Origin: Bacteroidia bacterium
GTDB lineage: Bacteria; Bacteroidota; Bacteroidia; Bacteroidales; Paludibacteraceae
DNA: 27,862 nucleotides
Reading direction: 5' to 3'
Assembly (NCBI GenBank): GCA_021152555.1
Contig: JAGKVE010000021.1
Span: forward strand, 1-27,862
Numbering within the stretch: the stretch's first letter is position 1; each line of letters begins with the position of its first letter. Below the pieces are notes generated by a model, which did not search any database, was not told the DNA's origin, and saw only the letters and a list, made by a program, of their open reading frames with translations. The translations under genes were made by a program, and so were the position numbers. This document shows positions 1 through 9,360 of this stretch, piece by piece.

Positions 1-1926
1 ACCGGAGACTTCACACGCGCCGAGATACCAAACCTCTTCTCCGCGACAAGCAAGGAGAAACTGGAGGAGTTCTTCCGTGGCGACCAGCGCAAGATCATGA
101 TTACCACCATCTTTAAGTTCGGCGACGTGAGCACCGTATTGAGCGAGCGCGACAACATCATTGTGATGGTGGACGAGGCGCACCGTACGCAGGAACGTGA
201 GTTGGGAGTAAAAATGCGTAACGCGCTGCCGAACGCATATTTCTTCGGTCTTACCGGTACGCCGATTAACAAACGCGAGACGAATACCTTTGCTACCTTC
301 GGTACCGATGTGGACGAAAGCGGTTATCTATCGCGTTATAGCTTCCAAAACTCTATCGACGATGGCGCTACGCTCGAACTGAGTTTCAAACCGGTACCGG
401 TAGAACTGAAACTGGACGAGAAGACCTTGCAGGATGCGTTTGACAAGATGACGGATATGATTAGCGAGGAGGAAAAAGGCAAACTGGTTCAGAAGACCAG
501 CATAGAGGCGTTCTTTACCGCTCCATCGCGTATCAACCGCGTGTGTAACTTCATCGTGCGGCACTTCCGCGAGTACGTGGAGCCGACCGGACTGAAGGCG
601 CAAGTGGTAGTCTATAACCGCGCTTGCTGCGTAGCATACAAAAAAGCGCTGGATACGCTGCTCGGTACTACTGACCAGACGACCATCGTCATGCACACCG
701 GCGACGACAAAGGCGGCGAGTACCAGCAATGGCGTCGTTCGCGTGACGAGGAGAAGCAACTGCTTGACCAGTTCCGCGATCCGCTGTCGCCGCTGAAATT
801 CGTCATTGTGACGAGCAAGTTGCTAACCGGCTTTGATGCGCCGATTCTGCAATGTATGTACCTTGACAAGCCGATGAAGGACCACACGCTGCTGCAAGCT
901 ATCTGCCGTACGAACCGCAAATATGATTCGCGTAAGCAATTTGGCTTGGTAGTGGATTTCGTGGGTGTATTCGATAATGTAGCGAAGTCGCTGAACTTCG
1001 ATGAGAAGTCCGTCAAGACTGTCATCCGCAACATACAGGAGATAAAGAACCTCATTCCGAAATTCATGCAGGAGTGTCTGGATTTCTTCCCGAACGTAGA
1101 TAGACAGGTCGGTGGTTTTGAGGGTTTGGCTGCTGCACAACAATGTTTGTACACAGCCGATCTCCGCGACCGTTTTGCGCAGCACTATATGCGTCTGCAC
1201 AAGGCTTGGGAAGCTGTTAGTCCGGATGAGTGCCTGCGTGAGTTCCAAAGCGATTATATTTGGCTTGGGCAAGTCTATGAGAGTATCAAGCCGATTGGCA
1301 CCGAAGGATCGCTGATATGGAAAGTGCTTGGTCCAAAGACTATCGAACTGATTCACCAGAACGTACAGACGATTGACATCGGTGAGAACCTGGAGGAACT
1401 AGTTCTCAACTCGGAAGTTATCAACAGCGTGCTCGACGTAGCCAAGGCCGGTGGTGAGGTGATAAAGATTGAGAAGATGCTGGAACTGCGTCTGGGCAAA
1501 CACAAAGGAGACCCGACATTCCAACGTTTCTCCGACAAACTGCGTGCGCTCAAAGACAGGATGCACGACAACCTGATTACCAGTATCGAGTTCTTGAAAG
1601 AACTGCTCCAGATGGCGAAGGAAGTGCTGGAAGAGGAGAAGAAACAGAATCAGCCGGTGGACAAGCGGCAGAAAGCGAAAGCAGCGCTGACCGAGTTGTT
1701 TGAGAGTATCCGCTCCAAGGACACACCGATTGCTGTAGAAGCCGTGGTGAACGATATTGATACGCAGGTGGTTGCCATTGTGCGTAAGTTCACCGACACT
1801 TTTGCCACTCTCGCCGGACAGAACGAGGTGAAACGCCAACTGCGCTCCATCCTCTGGATCAAGTACAAAATCAAAGACAATGAGGTCTTTGAGAAAGCAT
1901 ACAAGTATATTGAAATGTATTATTAA
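1..1926 (+). CDS. hsdR: Type I restriction enzyme R subunit (HsdR), 3' part
   Basis: This is the motor and restriction subunit of a type I restriction-modification complex; with HsdM and HsdS it cuts unmodified DNA after ATP-driven translocation. The frame is open from base 1, so the N-terminal endonuclease domain and Walker A motif lie outside the window and the 641 residues seen are the C-terminal part. Visible superfamily 2 motifs are DEAH at residues 58-61, GLTGTP at 83-88, GFDAP near 277 and QAICRTNR near 299-306. A long helical, lysine- and glutamate-rich C-terminal region follows, as usual in HsdR. The stop codon is 3 bp before the AbiH-like gene, so the two are probably co-transcribed. 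hsdM and hsdS are not in the window. The family call is secure; completeness of the locus is unknown. Confidence 0.9.
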   Translation, partial: TGDFTRAEIPNLFSATSKEKLEEFFRGDQRKIMITTIFKFGDVSTVLSERDNIIVMVDEAHRTQERELGVKMRNALPNAYFFGLTGTPINKRETNTFATFGTDVDESGYLSRYSFQNSIDDGATLELSFKPVPVELKLDEKTLQDAFDKMTDMISEEEKGKLVQKTSIEAFFTAPSRINRVCNFIVRHFREYVEPTGLKAQVVVYNRACCVAYKKALDTLLGTTDQTTIVMHTGDDKGGEYQQWRRSRDEEKQLLDQFRDPLSPLKFVIVTSKLLTGFDAPILQCMYLDKPMKDHTLLQAICRTNRKYDSRKQFGLVVDFVGVFDNVAKSLNFDEKSVKTVIRNIQEIKNLIPKFMQECLDFFPNVDRQVGGFEGLAAAQQCLYTADLRDRFAQHYMRLHKAWEAVSPDECLREFQSDYIWLGQVYESIKPIGTEGSLIWKVLGPKTIELIHQNVQTIDIGENLEELVLNSEVINSVLDVAKAGGEVIKIEKMLELRLGKHKGDPTFQRFSDKLRALKDRMHDNLITSIEFLKELLQMAKEVLEEEKKQNQPVDKRQKAKAALTELFESIRSKDTPIAVEAVVNDIDTQVVAIVRKFTDTFATLAGQNEVKRQLRSILWIKYKIKDNEVFEKAYKYIEMYY

Positions 1927-1929
1927 GGC

Positions 1930-3165
1930 ATGAACAGACTTGTTCTTATAGGAAACGGTTTCGACTTAGCGCATGGGCTTCCCACGCGCTATTCGGATTT
2001 TATCAATTGGTATAAGGTCCATAGAATTGTAGAGTTAGGGAAAGAACACTCTAATGTATCAAAGGATCCGCTGCTCACAATTGAATTAAAACAACGCCAA
2101 GCATTAAGTATCTATGTCTCAAATCTTTTCTGGGAAAATCAAAATGTTACACACTTAGAGATTTTTGATTACATAGTACAGAATACTCTTGATTTTGATG
2201 TTAAATTTTCTCCGTTCTTTGAGCGAATTAATAAAAGCATAGAGACAAAACGATGGGTAGATATTGAGGAAGAATACTACAAATTGCTAAGAGAGTATGC
2301 TCTGGAATATGAGGTTAATGACGAAGCCAGACAACAATACTTGGAATCTCTGAATGAACAGATGGATTTCTTAAAAGAATCGCTCGTTCAATATATCAAG
2401 GAAGTTACCACAAAGCAACCAGAAATAAAAGCAAGTATTGAGAAGGCTATCTATGCTCAATTCGAGCCTGAGGATATATCTATTGAAGGAGAGGAAAAAT
2501 TAGAAGAGCATAAAAAGTTTCTGGAAGATCCCCGAAATGAGTCGTTAATAGACGATAAGATTGTTAGATACGGACTTTCCGAATCAGAGACTCGGAATTG
2601 GGTTCAATGGTATAGAGAAGCAAAAGACAAAACATCCGTCTTATATCCGCCTGTTTTCTTGCTACCGGATGATATTATGCTCCTGAATTTCAATTATACA
2701 CCCACTGCTGAAATATACGCCAAAAGATATGATAGTTTCGCGGATAACCATATTCATGGAGATATAAGTTTTCCATCGAGTGTTATATTTGGCTATGGAG
2801 ATGAGATAGATGAAAATTTTAAGCGACTTAAGGAGTTAAACAAAAATGAGTGCTTAAAAAATGTCAAGTCTATCCGCTATCAAGAAGCTCCGAATTATCG
2901 CGCAGTATTGCGTTTTATAGAATCGGCTCCATTTCAGGTTTTAGTAATGGGACATTCATGCGCCAATTCAGACAGAACGTTGCTTAATACGATATTTGAG
3001 CATAAAAATTGCATCTCCATCAAACCATATTATTACCAAAAGGAAGATGGAACCGATAATTATATTGAGATGGTACAAAATATCAGCCGCAATTTCACAG
3101 ATATGAAACTGATGCGTGACCGTGTAGTTAATAAGACTCAATGTGAGCCATTAGTGAAAATTTGA
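1930..3165 (+). CDS. AbiH-like abortive infection protein
   Basis: This 411-residue protein matches the AbiH family, first known from lactococcal phage resistance by abortive infection. The biochemical activity of the family is not established. Family hallmarks are visible: an N-terminal LVLIGNGFDLAHG segment (residues 4-16), a central LNFNYT block (252-257), H-I-H-G at 274-277 and a C-terminal MGHS block (340-343). The length is normal. It starts 3 bp after hsdR, so it rides on the restriction operon, a common place for accessory defence genes. It is visibly more AT-rich than hsdR and the operon downstream, with many AAA, ATA and TTA codons, which suggests separate acquisition. Family assignment is good; a role in phage defence here is inferred. 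Confidence 0.82.
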   Translation: MNRLVLIGNGFDLAHGLPTRYSDFINWYKVHRIVELGKEHSNVSKDPLLTIELKQRQALSIYVSNLFWENQNVTHLEIFDYIVQNTLDFDVKFSPFFERINKSIETKRWVDIEEEYYKLLREYALEYEVNDEARQQYLESLNEQMDFLKESLVQYIKEVTTKQPEIKASIEKAIYAQFEPEDISIEGEEKLEEHKKFLEDPRNESLIDDKIVRYGLSESETRNWVQWYREAKDKTSVLYPPVFLLPDDIMLLNFNYTPTAEIYAKRYDSFADNHIHGDISFPSSVIFGYGDEIDENFKRLKELNKNECLKNVKSIRYQEAPNYRAVLRFIESAPFQVLVMGHSCANSDRTLLNTIFEHKNCISIKPYYYQKEDGTDNYIEMVQNISRNFTDMKLMRDRVVNKTQCEPLVKI

Positions 3166-3284
3166 AGAAAAAAGTAATTTTTTTTGCATTTTTCTTGAGC
3201 TTCGGACTTCAAGAGTTATAGTGCTAGTATTATCTTTGCAACCGATTTTGAAGTCATCATAAATGCATATAAGAAATAAATGCT
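3166..3284 (+). promoter_or_regulatory. Bacteroidetes-type promoter and conserved upstream element of the helicase operon
   Basis: This 119-bp gap holds a -7 element TATCTTTG at 3231-3238. The canonical -33 TTTG at 19-21 nt spacing is absent; the nearest TTCTTG is about 33 nt upstream, so the promoter looks weak without help. A 34-nt block at 3180-3213 ends in CTTGAGCTTCGGACTTCAAG, whose outer arms CTTGA and TCAAG are inverted repeats. The same block, with one mismatch and at the identical 17-nt distance from the -7 element, precedes the HIRAN gene. It is likely an operator or activator site. The next start codon is at 3285, giving a leader of about 40 nt. Confidence 0.75.
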
Positions 3285-4514
3285 ATGCAAATAGGGTATG
3301 TTACATTTAATACAGAGGAGCGTCAACGTGTGATGAAAGTGCTGCAAATGGTACGCGACCAGACCGCCATAGATGAGCTGGGATTAGGTCGTGTGCGTGA
3401 CGCTTTTGCCAATGAGATGTTCCCGGGTATGTCCACTTTGCAGCGTCGTGCCAAGTATTTTGCCGTATTGCCTTCGTTATATTACGAGGCAGCGAAGTTG
3501 CACTACCGCAGCCGCGAGGAGGTGCATCGTCAGATTATCCATTGGGAGATACGTCTGACGGATATGCTTTACAAGGGTGCAAGTTCGCAGGAGGACCGCA
3601 ACGGCATCACCGGAAGCAGTATGTTGGAAGCCGCCAAGAAGGACGAGACGAAGTTTGTTCGTTATGACCCGACATACATCTATCAGACGGGGTTGCGGAC
3701 ATACAACATGATTCGCAGTAATGCCAATTTGGAGGCACTTATCTATGAGCGTTCGCGTCAATTAGACAACATGCCGAAGAGGATGACCGATTTGGAAAAC
3801 GGAGCAGATGCGGACGAGCAGAGCGGATTGACTCAAATGTTTGCCACATGCGGCGAACACTATGATTTTGACCGTGGTGAGATGCTGCAAACAAACCTCA
3901 CTGCCCGTGAAGCACAGTTCATTAAGCGTCATATAGAGATGTCACCTGCAAGCAAAGATTCGCTGTTAGCTTATCTGCTGCGTGAAGGTACACAGGTTGC
4001 GCCCTTCTATTCGGAATTAGCCTCGCTATGGCATGAGTTGCCGATGCAGTTCCAAGAGCAATATCGTCTGGCACTTCATTTCTCTTATTGGGCATATTAT
4101 ATGCACTTGCGTTACCGCTATCTGTTTGCTAAAGGCAATGAAGAAAGCGAGCGTGCAGCACGATATGAGGAGATGATGCAAGCCTGTCTGGATAAGCATC
4201 CGGAGATACGCGATGCACAAATGATGGGTCTTGTACTGACGCATGTATGGACACGTATGAATGAAGAGAGCCTGCATAACTTCTGCCACAAGGCTGCGCA
4301 GTATTTAGAGAAGGACGAGATGCTACAGTTAGATTCGCTCATCCGTCAGCGTGAACGGCAGATCAAAGGCAACCGAAATAAGATAGACAACCCCAAGTTC
4401 AAGGCGTACGAGATGTCAGACCCGCGTGTGATGACATTCCGTTGGGATGAGATTGTCTATCGAGTAATCACAGAAATCCGCGAAGCACTATGTCACAACG
4501 AGGAGATACATTAA
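3285..4514 (+). CDS. DUF6361-like protein, first gene of helicase/PLD operon
   Basis: This 409-residue protein of unknown biochemistry resembles the DUF6361 family from memory. It opens with IGYVTFNTEERQRVMKVL, then a D-E-L-G-LGRVRDAFA segment and FPGMSTLQRRAKYF (about residues 47-60), which is the conserved N-terminal pattern of that family. The rest is largely helical and charged with no catalytic motif I recognise. No signal peptide or membrane segment is seen. It follows the regulated promoter at 3231-3238 and overlaps the PLD-like gene by 25 bp, so the two are translationally coupled. Its strict coupling to a nuclease-like protein and a helicase suggests it is a structural or recognition subunit of the same complex. 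That role is inference. Confidence 0.7.
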   Translation: MQIGYVTFNTEERQRVMKVLQMVRDQTAIDELGLGRVRDAFANEMFPGMSTLQRRAKYFAVLPSLYYEAAKLHYRSREEVHRQIIHWEIRLTDMLYKGASSQEDRNGITGSSMLEAAKKDETKFVRYDPTYIYQTGLRTYNMIRSNANLEALIYERSRQLDNMPKRMTDLENGADADEQSGLTQMFATCGEHYDFDRGEMLQTNLTAREAQFIKRHIEMSPASKDSLLAYLLREGTQVAPFYSELASLWHELPMQFQEQYRLALHFSYWAYYMHLRYRYLFAKGNEESERAARYEEMMQACLDKHPEIRDAQMMGLVLTHVWTRMNEESLHNFCHKAAQYLEKDEMLQLDSLIRQRERQIKGNRNKIDNPKFKAYEMSDPRVMTFRWDEIVYRVITEIREALCHNEEIH

Positions 4515-6322
4515 AAGATTTGCTCTATAGCGATTTGCTGCAACCTTCGCCCGGGTATGAAGTGAAGTTTGCTGTGGGTGTCACTTATTCGCTGAGTTTT
4601 GAAGGGTTGCTTTCCGTTCCCATGGCGTTCGGTATGCTTGGTGAGTTTGACGCTACGATTCGCCAATCACCAGCATACTTACTGGAATCTATCCGTCGGG
4701 GGAGTGACCGGTTTATCTTGTTTTGCAACAAAGGCGGAATCCAAGTACCACAGAACAGTCAGACTATTTATTCGCTCTTTGAGAGCAGTATTCAAGAGGT
4801 GGTAGATACGAACCGCATGACCGCCAACTTCCACCCGAAGATGTGGTTTATCCGTGAGGTGAATGATAAGGACGAGGAACAGATTATGTTGCTTATTCTA
4901 AGCCGAAATCTGACGTATAGCGACGATATAGATGTCATCGTGAGTATGCGCGGACGATTATTACCGGAAGGCAGACGAAGCAATAATGCCAAACGTCACG
5001 AGCCGCTGCAATGGTTCCTGAATAATCTGGCAGAGCAGATGCCGTCAGGCGAGAAGAAACAGCAAGTGCTCCAGATGGCTGACGATATGCTGCGTGTTGA
5101 ACGGTTTGATGTGGACGCTCCTTTCATGGAAGACGGGTATGATTTCTTCCCTGTATGGTTTGGTCATCAAGCTCCAGATACTCCCTCTCTGAAAGGATGT
5201 CTTGCCCAATCGGAGCGACTGATGATTGTTTCGCCTTTTGTGGACGAGAAGATGTTGAGCGAGTTGACTCGCAGACGGGTAAAGGAAAGTTACAAGGTGC
5301 TTGTGACACGTCGAGAGAATATCAGTCAGGAGGTGTTAGATTGTTTTGACGAGGTTTATGCTGTGAATGAGACGATGCTGGAAAACAGCGTTTCGCCGGT
5401 TAATCTGCACGCGAAGATGTATCTGGCACAATGCTGGTCAGGCGAACGCAGAGGGCACTTCCTCTATTTGGGTTCGGCTAACGCGACAAATAACGCTTTT
5501 CATCGAAACACGGAGATGACCGTTGGTTTTCAGTTCCGCCAAGCGCAAGAGCGTTTCGAGCGGATGAAGAACGAGATTATAGATGAAGATAGCCACCGCT
5601 ATATCCGAATCGAGGAACCGACCGCCATTGACTCAACCGAGCAGCGACAGAAGGAACAAGATATGGAACACGCGCTCAAATGGGCGATGCGTGCTATCAA
5701 GAGTGCTACTATCACAGAGGGAAAGAATGAGGAGTTGTATAACATCCGTTTGCAGACTACGCAGAAATACGTGCAGCAGGCTAAGCGCGAGTTGAAGCGC
5801 GAACTGACGGATTTTGCTATTACTATCCGGCCTTTGCAATGCGAGCAGCCGCAAGTAGTATGGGACAAGGAAATGCAGATGAATGACATTTACAAACTGC
5901 ATTTGTCTGAGTTCTATGTGTTTGAGATACATGAGGGCGATATGAGCAAACGCGCATTGTGCAAAGTGCCCACATACGGTATGCCTGCTATGCGCGATAA
6001 CTGGATCTATCAGAGTGTGGTTAATACACGTGAGAAATTCATGAATTACGTATCGCTGATGCTATCGGACGATCCCATTGAGTTGTTATCTGCTCAAGAG
6101 TTCAATGCAACAGAAAACGGCGGTTCTTCTTCCAACGCACAGCAGCAGAGTTACCCGCAGATATACGAGCAACTGCTGCGTGTTGCCTATTCATCTCCGC
6201 GTATGTTGCGAGACGTGAACGAGCTGGTTGACCGGCTTGGAAATGAGGTTGTACCAAAGGACTTTGCAGATATGTTGCAGAATTTTACGAATATCATCAA
6301 ACAACTGGAGCGGCTATGTTAA
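4490..6322 (+). CDS. Phospholipase D-like (double HKD) protein, putative nuclease
   Basis: This 610-residue protein has two half-sites of the phospholipase D fold. The first is H115-P-K117 with S138-R-N140; the second is H307-A-K309 with S329-A-N331. The spacing of H-x-K to S/G-x-N is typical. The Asp of the classical HKD motif is not obvious in either half, as in many PLD-family nucleases. Paired with an SNF2-like helicase, a DNA nuclease or DNA-binding scaffold is more likely than lipid hydrolysis. The last 250 residues hold a helical stretch and no further motif I recognise. The gene overlaps its upstream neighbour by 25 bp and the helicase gene by 7 bp. PLD-like and helicase pairs occur in DISARM and dpd clusters, but their other signature genes are absent here. 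Confidence 0.82.
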   Translation: MSQRGDTLKDLLYSDLLQPSPGYEVKFAVGVTYSLSFEGLLSVPMAFGMLGEFDATIRQSPAYLLESIRRGSDRFILFCNKGGIQVPQNSQTIYSLFESSIQEVVDTNRMTANFHPKMWFIREVNDKDEEQIMLLILSRNLTYSDDIDVIVSMRGRLLPEGRRSNNAKRHEPLQWFLNNLAEQMPSGEKKQQVLQMADDMLRVERFDVDAPFMEDGYDFFPVWFGHQAPDTPSLKGCLAQSERLMIVSPFVDEKMLSELTRRRVKESYKVLVTRRENISQEVLDCFDEVYAVNETMLENSVSPVNLHAKMYLAQCWSGERRGHFLYLGSANATNNAFHRNTEMTVGFQFRQAQERFERMKNEIIDEDSHRYIRIEEPTAIDSTEQRQKEQDMEHALKWAMRAIKSATITEGKNEELYNIRLQTTQKYVQQAKRELKRELTDFAITIRPLQCEQPQVVWDKEMQMNDIYKLHLSEFYVFEIHEGDMSKRALCKVPTYGMPAMRDNWIYQSVVNTREKFMNYVSLMLSDDPIELLSAQEFNATENGGSSSNAQQQSYPQIYEQLLRVAYSSPRMLRDVNELVDRLGNEVVPKDFADMLQNFTNIIKQLERLC

Positions 6323-9300
6323 AGGATTTTCAGCGCGAGACAGCCAAGCGTATTATAGAGATCTTCAGAGGCGATGGCAGTCGTGACCAAGAGCAGAAGC
6401 GTGTCTTGCTCTCCGACGAGGTGGGTTTGGGTAAGACCATTATGGCACGTGCGGTCGTTAATGAAGTGAGGAAATTACGGAAGGATGTGCAGGATGATGA
6501 CTACCGTATTGTGTATGTATGCAGTAACCAGAATATCATCCGGCAGAACATCTATAAACTGGTAGATAAATCGGATGACGTACTGCGCATTTCCGATAGC
6601 CGTTTGTCGATGCAACATCTGGTGTTGGAAGAAAGGATGGCAAAACTCAAAGCTACAGAAGAATACCAAAACGGCGAGATGAGGACGCTTCTCGTTCCTA
6701 TCACACCAGCCACATCCTTCTCGGTGCAAGGTGGAAGCGGAAGTAAGAATGAGCGCGCGCTCATGTACGCACATGTGCGTCGGATGGAGGTGCTTATGCC
6801 GTACGAGAAGGAATTACGGCACATGTTCCAACTCCAGAACTACGTTTCCAACAAGTCCTGGAAGAACGATGTGGAATGGTACGAGAAACGAGTAGTGGAT
6901 GCAGGAGAGGAGTATATTCAAAGGATGCAGGATAGGTTGACAGAGAAAGTGCCGCAAGACATCCTTGACGAGTTGATTCGTATGGCATCGGAGGACGGTT
7001 GGAGCAATACGGAGATGATTCGTGTCATCAACCGTTTGCGTACAATTTTTGCCGAGATTAGTCTGGATGCTTTGGAACCGGATTTGGTTATTATGGACGA
7101 GTTCCAGCGCTTTAGCAATCTGATTAGTTCCGACTTGGCTACTGAAGAAACAATGATAGCACACCGGTTCTTCTTTGACTCAAAGATACCATACATTTTG
7201 CTTTTGTCGGCAACTCCTTACAAACCTTATACTACTCTGGAGGAAATCAACGAGCAGAACTGCGACGAGCAATACGAGGACTTCATGAAACTGATGCGAT
7301 TCTTGAATAACGGCAAGCCGAAGTTCAATACCGTTTGGGAAGATTATTCCCGCAGTTTGGCCCACATGGAGTCCGAAGGATTGGACGTGTTAGTAGCCAA
7401 GAAGAAAGCGGCGGAGGAAAAGATGTACGAAGTCATGTGCAGGACAGAACGCTTGAACGAAGGTCTGATTCAGTCAGTATTGGAGAAAGAAGCTGTTCCT
7501 ATTTCGGAGGGAGATATTCTATCTTATTGCCAGATGCAACATTTGTTGGACGAAGCCGGAGATGAATTAGGAGAGCGACCGGGCAACCTATCTATTGAGT
7601 ATGTCAAGTCTTCTCCGTATCTGCTTTCGTTCATGCAACATTACAAGGAGAAAAAGTTCATTGAGAAAGCCTATGACCCGACGCAACGCAAACACGCGCC
7701 GAAGCCACCGATTGTAAATGCCAATTCCCAACGGCTACTGCTGAAAGGGCATCATGTCTATACGTACAAGCCTATAGCCCCTAATAATGCACGTCTGGAC
7801 TATCTATCCAAAGAATTATTCAGCAAGCAATCAGAACTGTTGCTATGGGTTCCTGCCAGTCATCCTTACTACAGTGTACCAGCAACGAATGTATTTGCCA
7901 AAAACAAAGACTTCTCAAAGGTGTTGGTTTTCTCCAGTTGGGAGATGGTACCTCGTATGTTGGCCGTTATGCTGAGTTACGAGAGCGAGCAAAAGAATAT
8001 CAGCGAAGTTTTTCCGGGGACGAGTTATAAAGCCAAACAAGGTGCTCAACGTCTGACGGATGTGGTCAACAAGAAAGACAAGCACCAGTTGGACCAGACG
8101 CTTCTTATGTACCCGAGCAGTTATCTGAAAAACCTATACAACCCGCAAGCGTTGTTTGAGGAAGGCATCCGCGATCTGGCTTCGTTACAGAAACGTATTG
8201 AGGAGCAGATTAAGACTGATGTTCAGGGGCTCGATATAGATGAGAATGCGCCGGCAGGAAGTGCAGGTGTGCTCCGTATTATCAAAGCTCTGGAGGGCGA
8301 GGAAGTGAGCGAGATTCCGGCAATCACTCCGCGTGTTATTCGTGTATTAGCACACATGGCGATTGCTTCACCGGCTGTTTGTTTATACCGCATATTTGAT
8401 GATGAAGAAAAAGCCAATGTGGTTGCAAAAGACTTCGTTTCACTCTTCAATATCCGTGAGAGTGCAGCAATCGTTGACCGTTGCAGCCGTTTGGAAGACG
8501 CGAACTATTACGAGCGTGTGCTGGAATACTGCGTGATGGGTAATTTGCAATCTGTGCTGAATGAGTTTGCCCATACGATAGAGGAGAACACGCATCATGA
8601 GGAGTATGCCAAACGTGTGTCCGAAGCGATGATGCAATCGTTTGTAGGTGTTTCGACGGTAGATATAGATACGACAGAATCGTTTTGTAAGCCCAAAGTG
8701 GAGAAGTATCAGGAGAAGATGGCGATGCACCGATTCTATGCCTATGACTATGCCAACGGCAAGGTGCAATCAAGCGACCAGAGTATTCAACACAACATGA
8801 GTTTGCAGCAGGCGTTCAATTCCCCTTTCAGACCGTTTGTATTAGCGACTACTTCAGTGGGTCAAGAAGGATTGGACTTCCATCGCTACAGCCGCAAGAT
8901 CATGCACTGGAACCTGCCGAGTAATCCTGTGGATATGGAGCAACGAGAAGGGCGTATCAACCGCTATAAATGCTTGGCTATACGTAGAAATATTGCACAC
9001 TTGTTCCCCGAGCAGTTTACATGGCATGACATGTTTGAGCAAGCGAAAGAGGAGTGGAAGCAATACGGCTATTCTGAAATGGTTCCGTTCTGGTGTCTGC
9101 CTCGCGAGGTGGTAGCTGCGCATAAGACGGACGGGGTTCTGGAATGGATAGAACGTATCGTGCCTATGTACCCGATGAGCCTTGACCAAGGACGTTACCA
9201 GCACTTGATAGATATTCTCTCGATGTATCGTCTGACAATGGGTCAACCACGTCAGGAGGAATTATTGGAATTGCTCAAAGGCAAGATCACGCCAGAAGAT

Positions 9301-9360
9301 ATGCATAAATTACTAATCGACTTAAGTCCATACAATAAAAACAATGGCAGCACAAGTTAA
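6316..9360 (+). CDS. SNF2/DEAD-type helicase-like ATPase, 1014 aa
   Basis: This superfamily 2 ATPase probably remodels or translocates on DNA. Walker A is DEVGLGKT at residues 34-41, the DExx box is DEFQ at 261-264 and motif III is SATPYK at 298-303. The C-terminal lobe has VGQEGLDF near 845-852 and motif VI QREGRINR at 876-883. Between the Walker A and DExx motifs lies an insertion of about 220 residues, and a further long insertion separates the two RecA lobes, as in bacterial SNF2-like proteins of defence islands. No HIRAN domain is fused to it; a separate HIRAN protein is encoded next to this operon. The start overlaps the PLD gene by 7 bp and the end overlaps the WYL gene by 17 bp. All key ATPase motifs are present, so it is probably active. 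Confidence 0.88.
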   Translation: MLKDFQRETAKRIIEIFRGDGSRDQEQKRVLLSDEVGLGKTIMARAVVNEVRKLRKDVQDDDYRIVYVCSNQNIIRQNIYKLVDKSDDVLRISDSRLSMQHLVLEERMAKLKATEEYQNGEMRTLLVPITPATSFSVQGGSGSKNERALMYAHVRRMEVLMPYEKELRHMFQLQNYVSNKSWKNDVEWYEKRVVDAGEEYIQRMQDRLTEKVPQDILDELIRMASEDGWSNTEMIRVINRLRTIFAEISLDALEPDLVIMDEFQRFSNLISSDLATEETMIAHRFFFDSKIPYILLLSATPYKPYTTLEEINEQNCDEQYEDFMKLMRFLNNGKPKFNTVWEDYSRSLAHMESEGLDVLVAKKKAAEEKMYEVMCRTERLNEGLIQSVLEKEAVPISEGDILSYCQMQHLLDEAGDELGERPGNLSIEYVKSSPYLLSFMQHYKEKKFIEKAYDPTQRKHAPKPPIVNANSQRLLLKGHHVYTYKPIAPNNARLDYLSKELFSKQSELLLWVPASHPYYSVPATNVFAKNKDFSKVLVFSSWEMVPRMLAVMLSYESEQKNISEVFPGTSYKAKQGAQRLTDVVNKKDKHQLDQTLLMYPSSYLKNLYNPQALFEEGIRDLASLQKRIEEQIKTDVQGLDIDENAPAGSAGVLRIIKALEGEEVSEIPAITPRVIRVLAHMAIASPAVCLYRIFDDEEKANVVAKDFVSLFNIRESAAIVDRCSRLEDANYYERVLEYCVMGNLQSVLNEFAHTIEENTHHEEYAKRVSEAMMQSFVGVSTVDIDTTESFCKPKVEKYQEKMAMHRFYAYDYANGKVQSSDQSIQHNMSLQQAFNSPFRPFVLATTSVGQEGLDFHRYSRKIMHWNLPSNPVDMEQREGRINRYKCLAIRRNIAHLFPEQFTWHDMFEQAKEEWKQYGYSEMVPFWCLPREVVAAHKTDGVLEWIERIVPMYPMSLDQGRYQHLIDILSMYRLTMGQPRQEELLELLKGKITPEDMHKLLIDLSPYNKNNGSTS

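Noticed and set aside
3285..9360. DISARM or dpd (7-deazapurine) system
   Set aside because: PLD-like and helicase genes are shared with those systems, but there is no DNA methylase, DUF1998 protein, transglycosylase or queuosine-type gene here.
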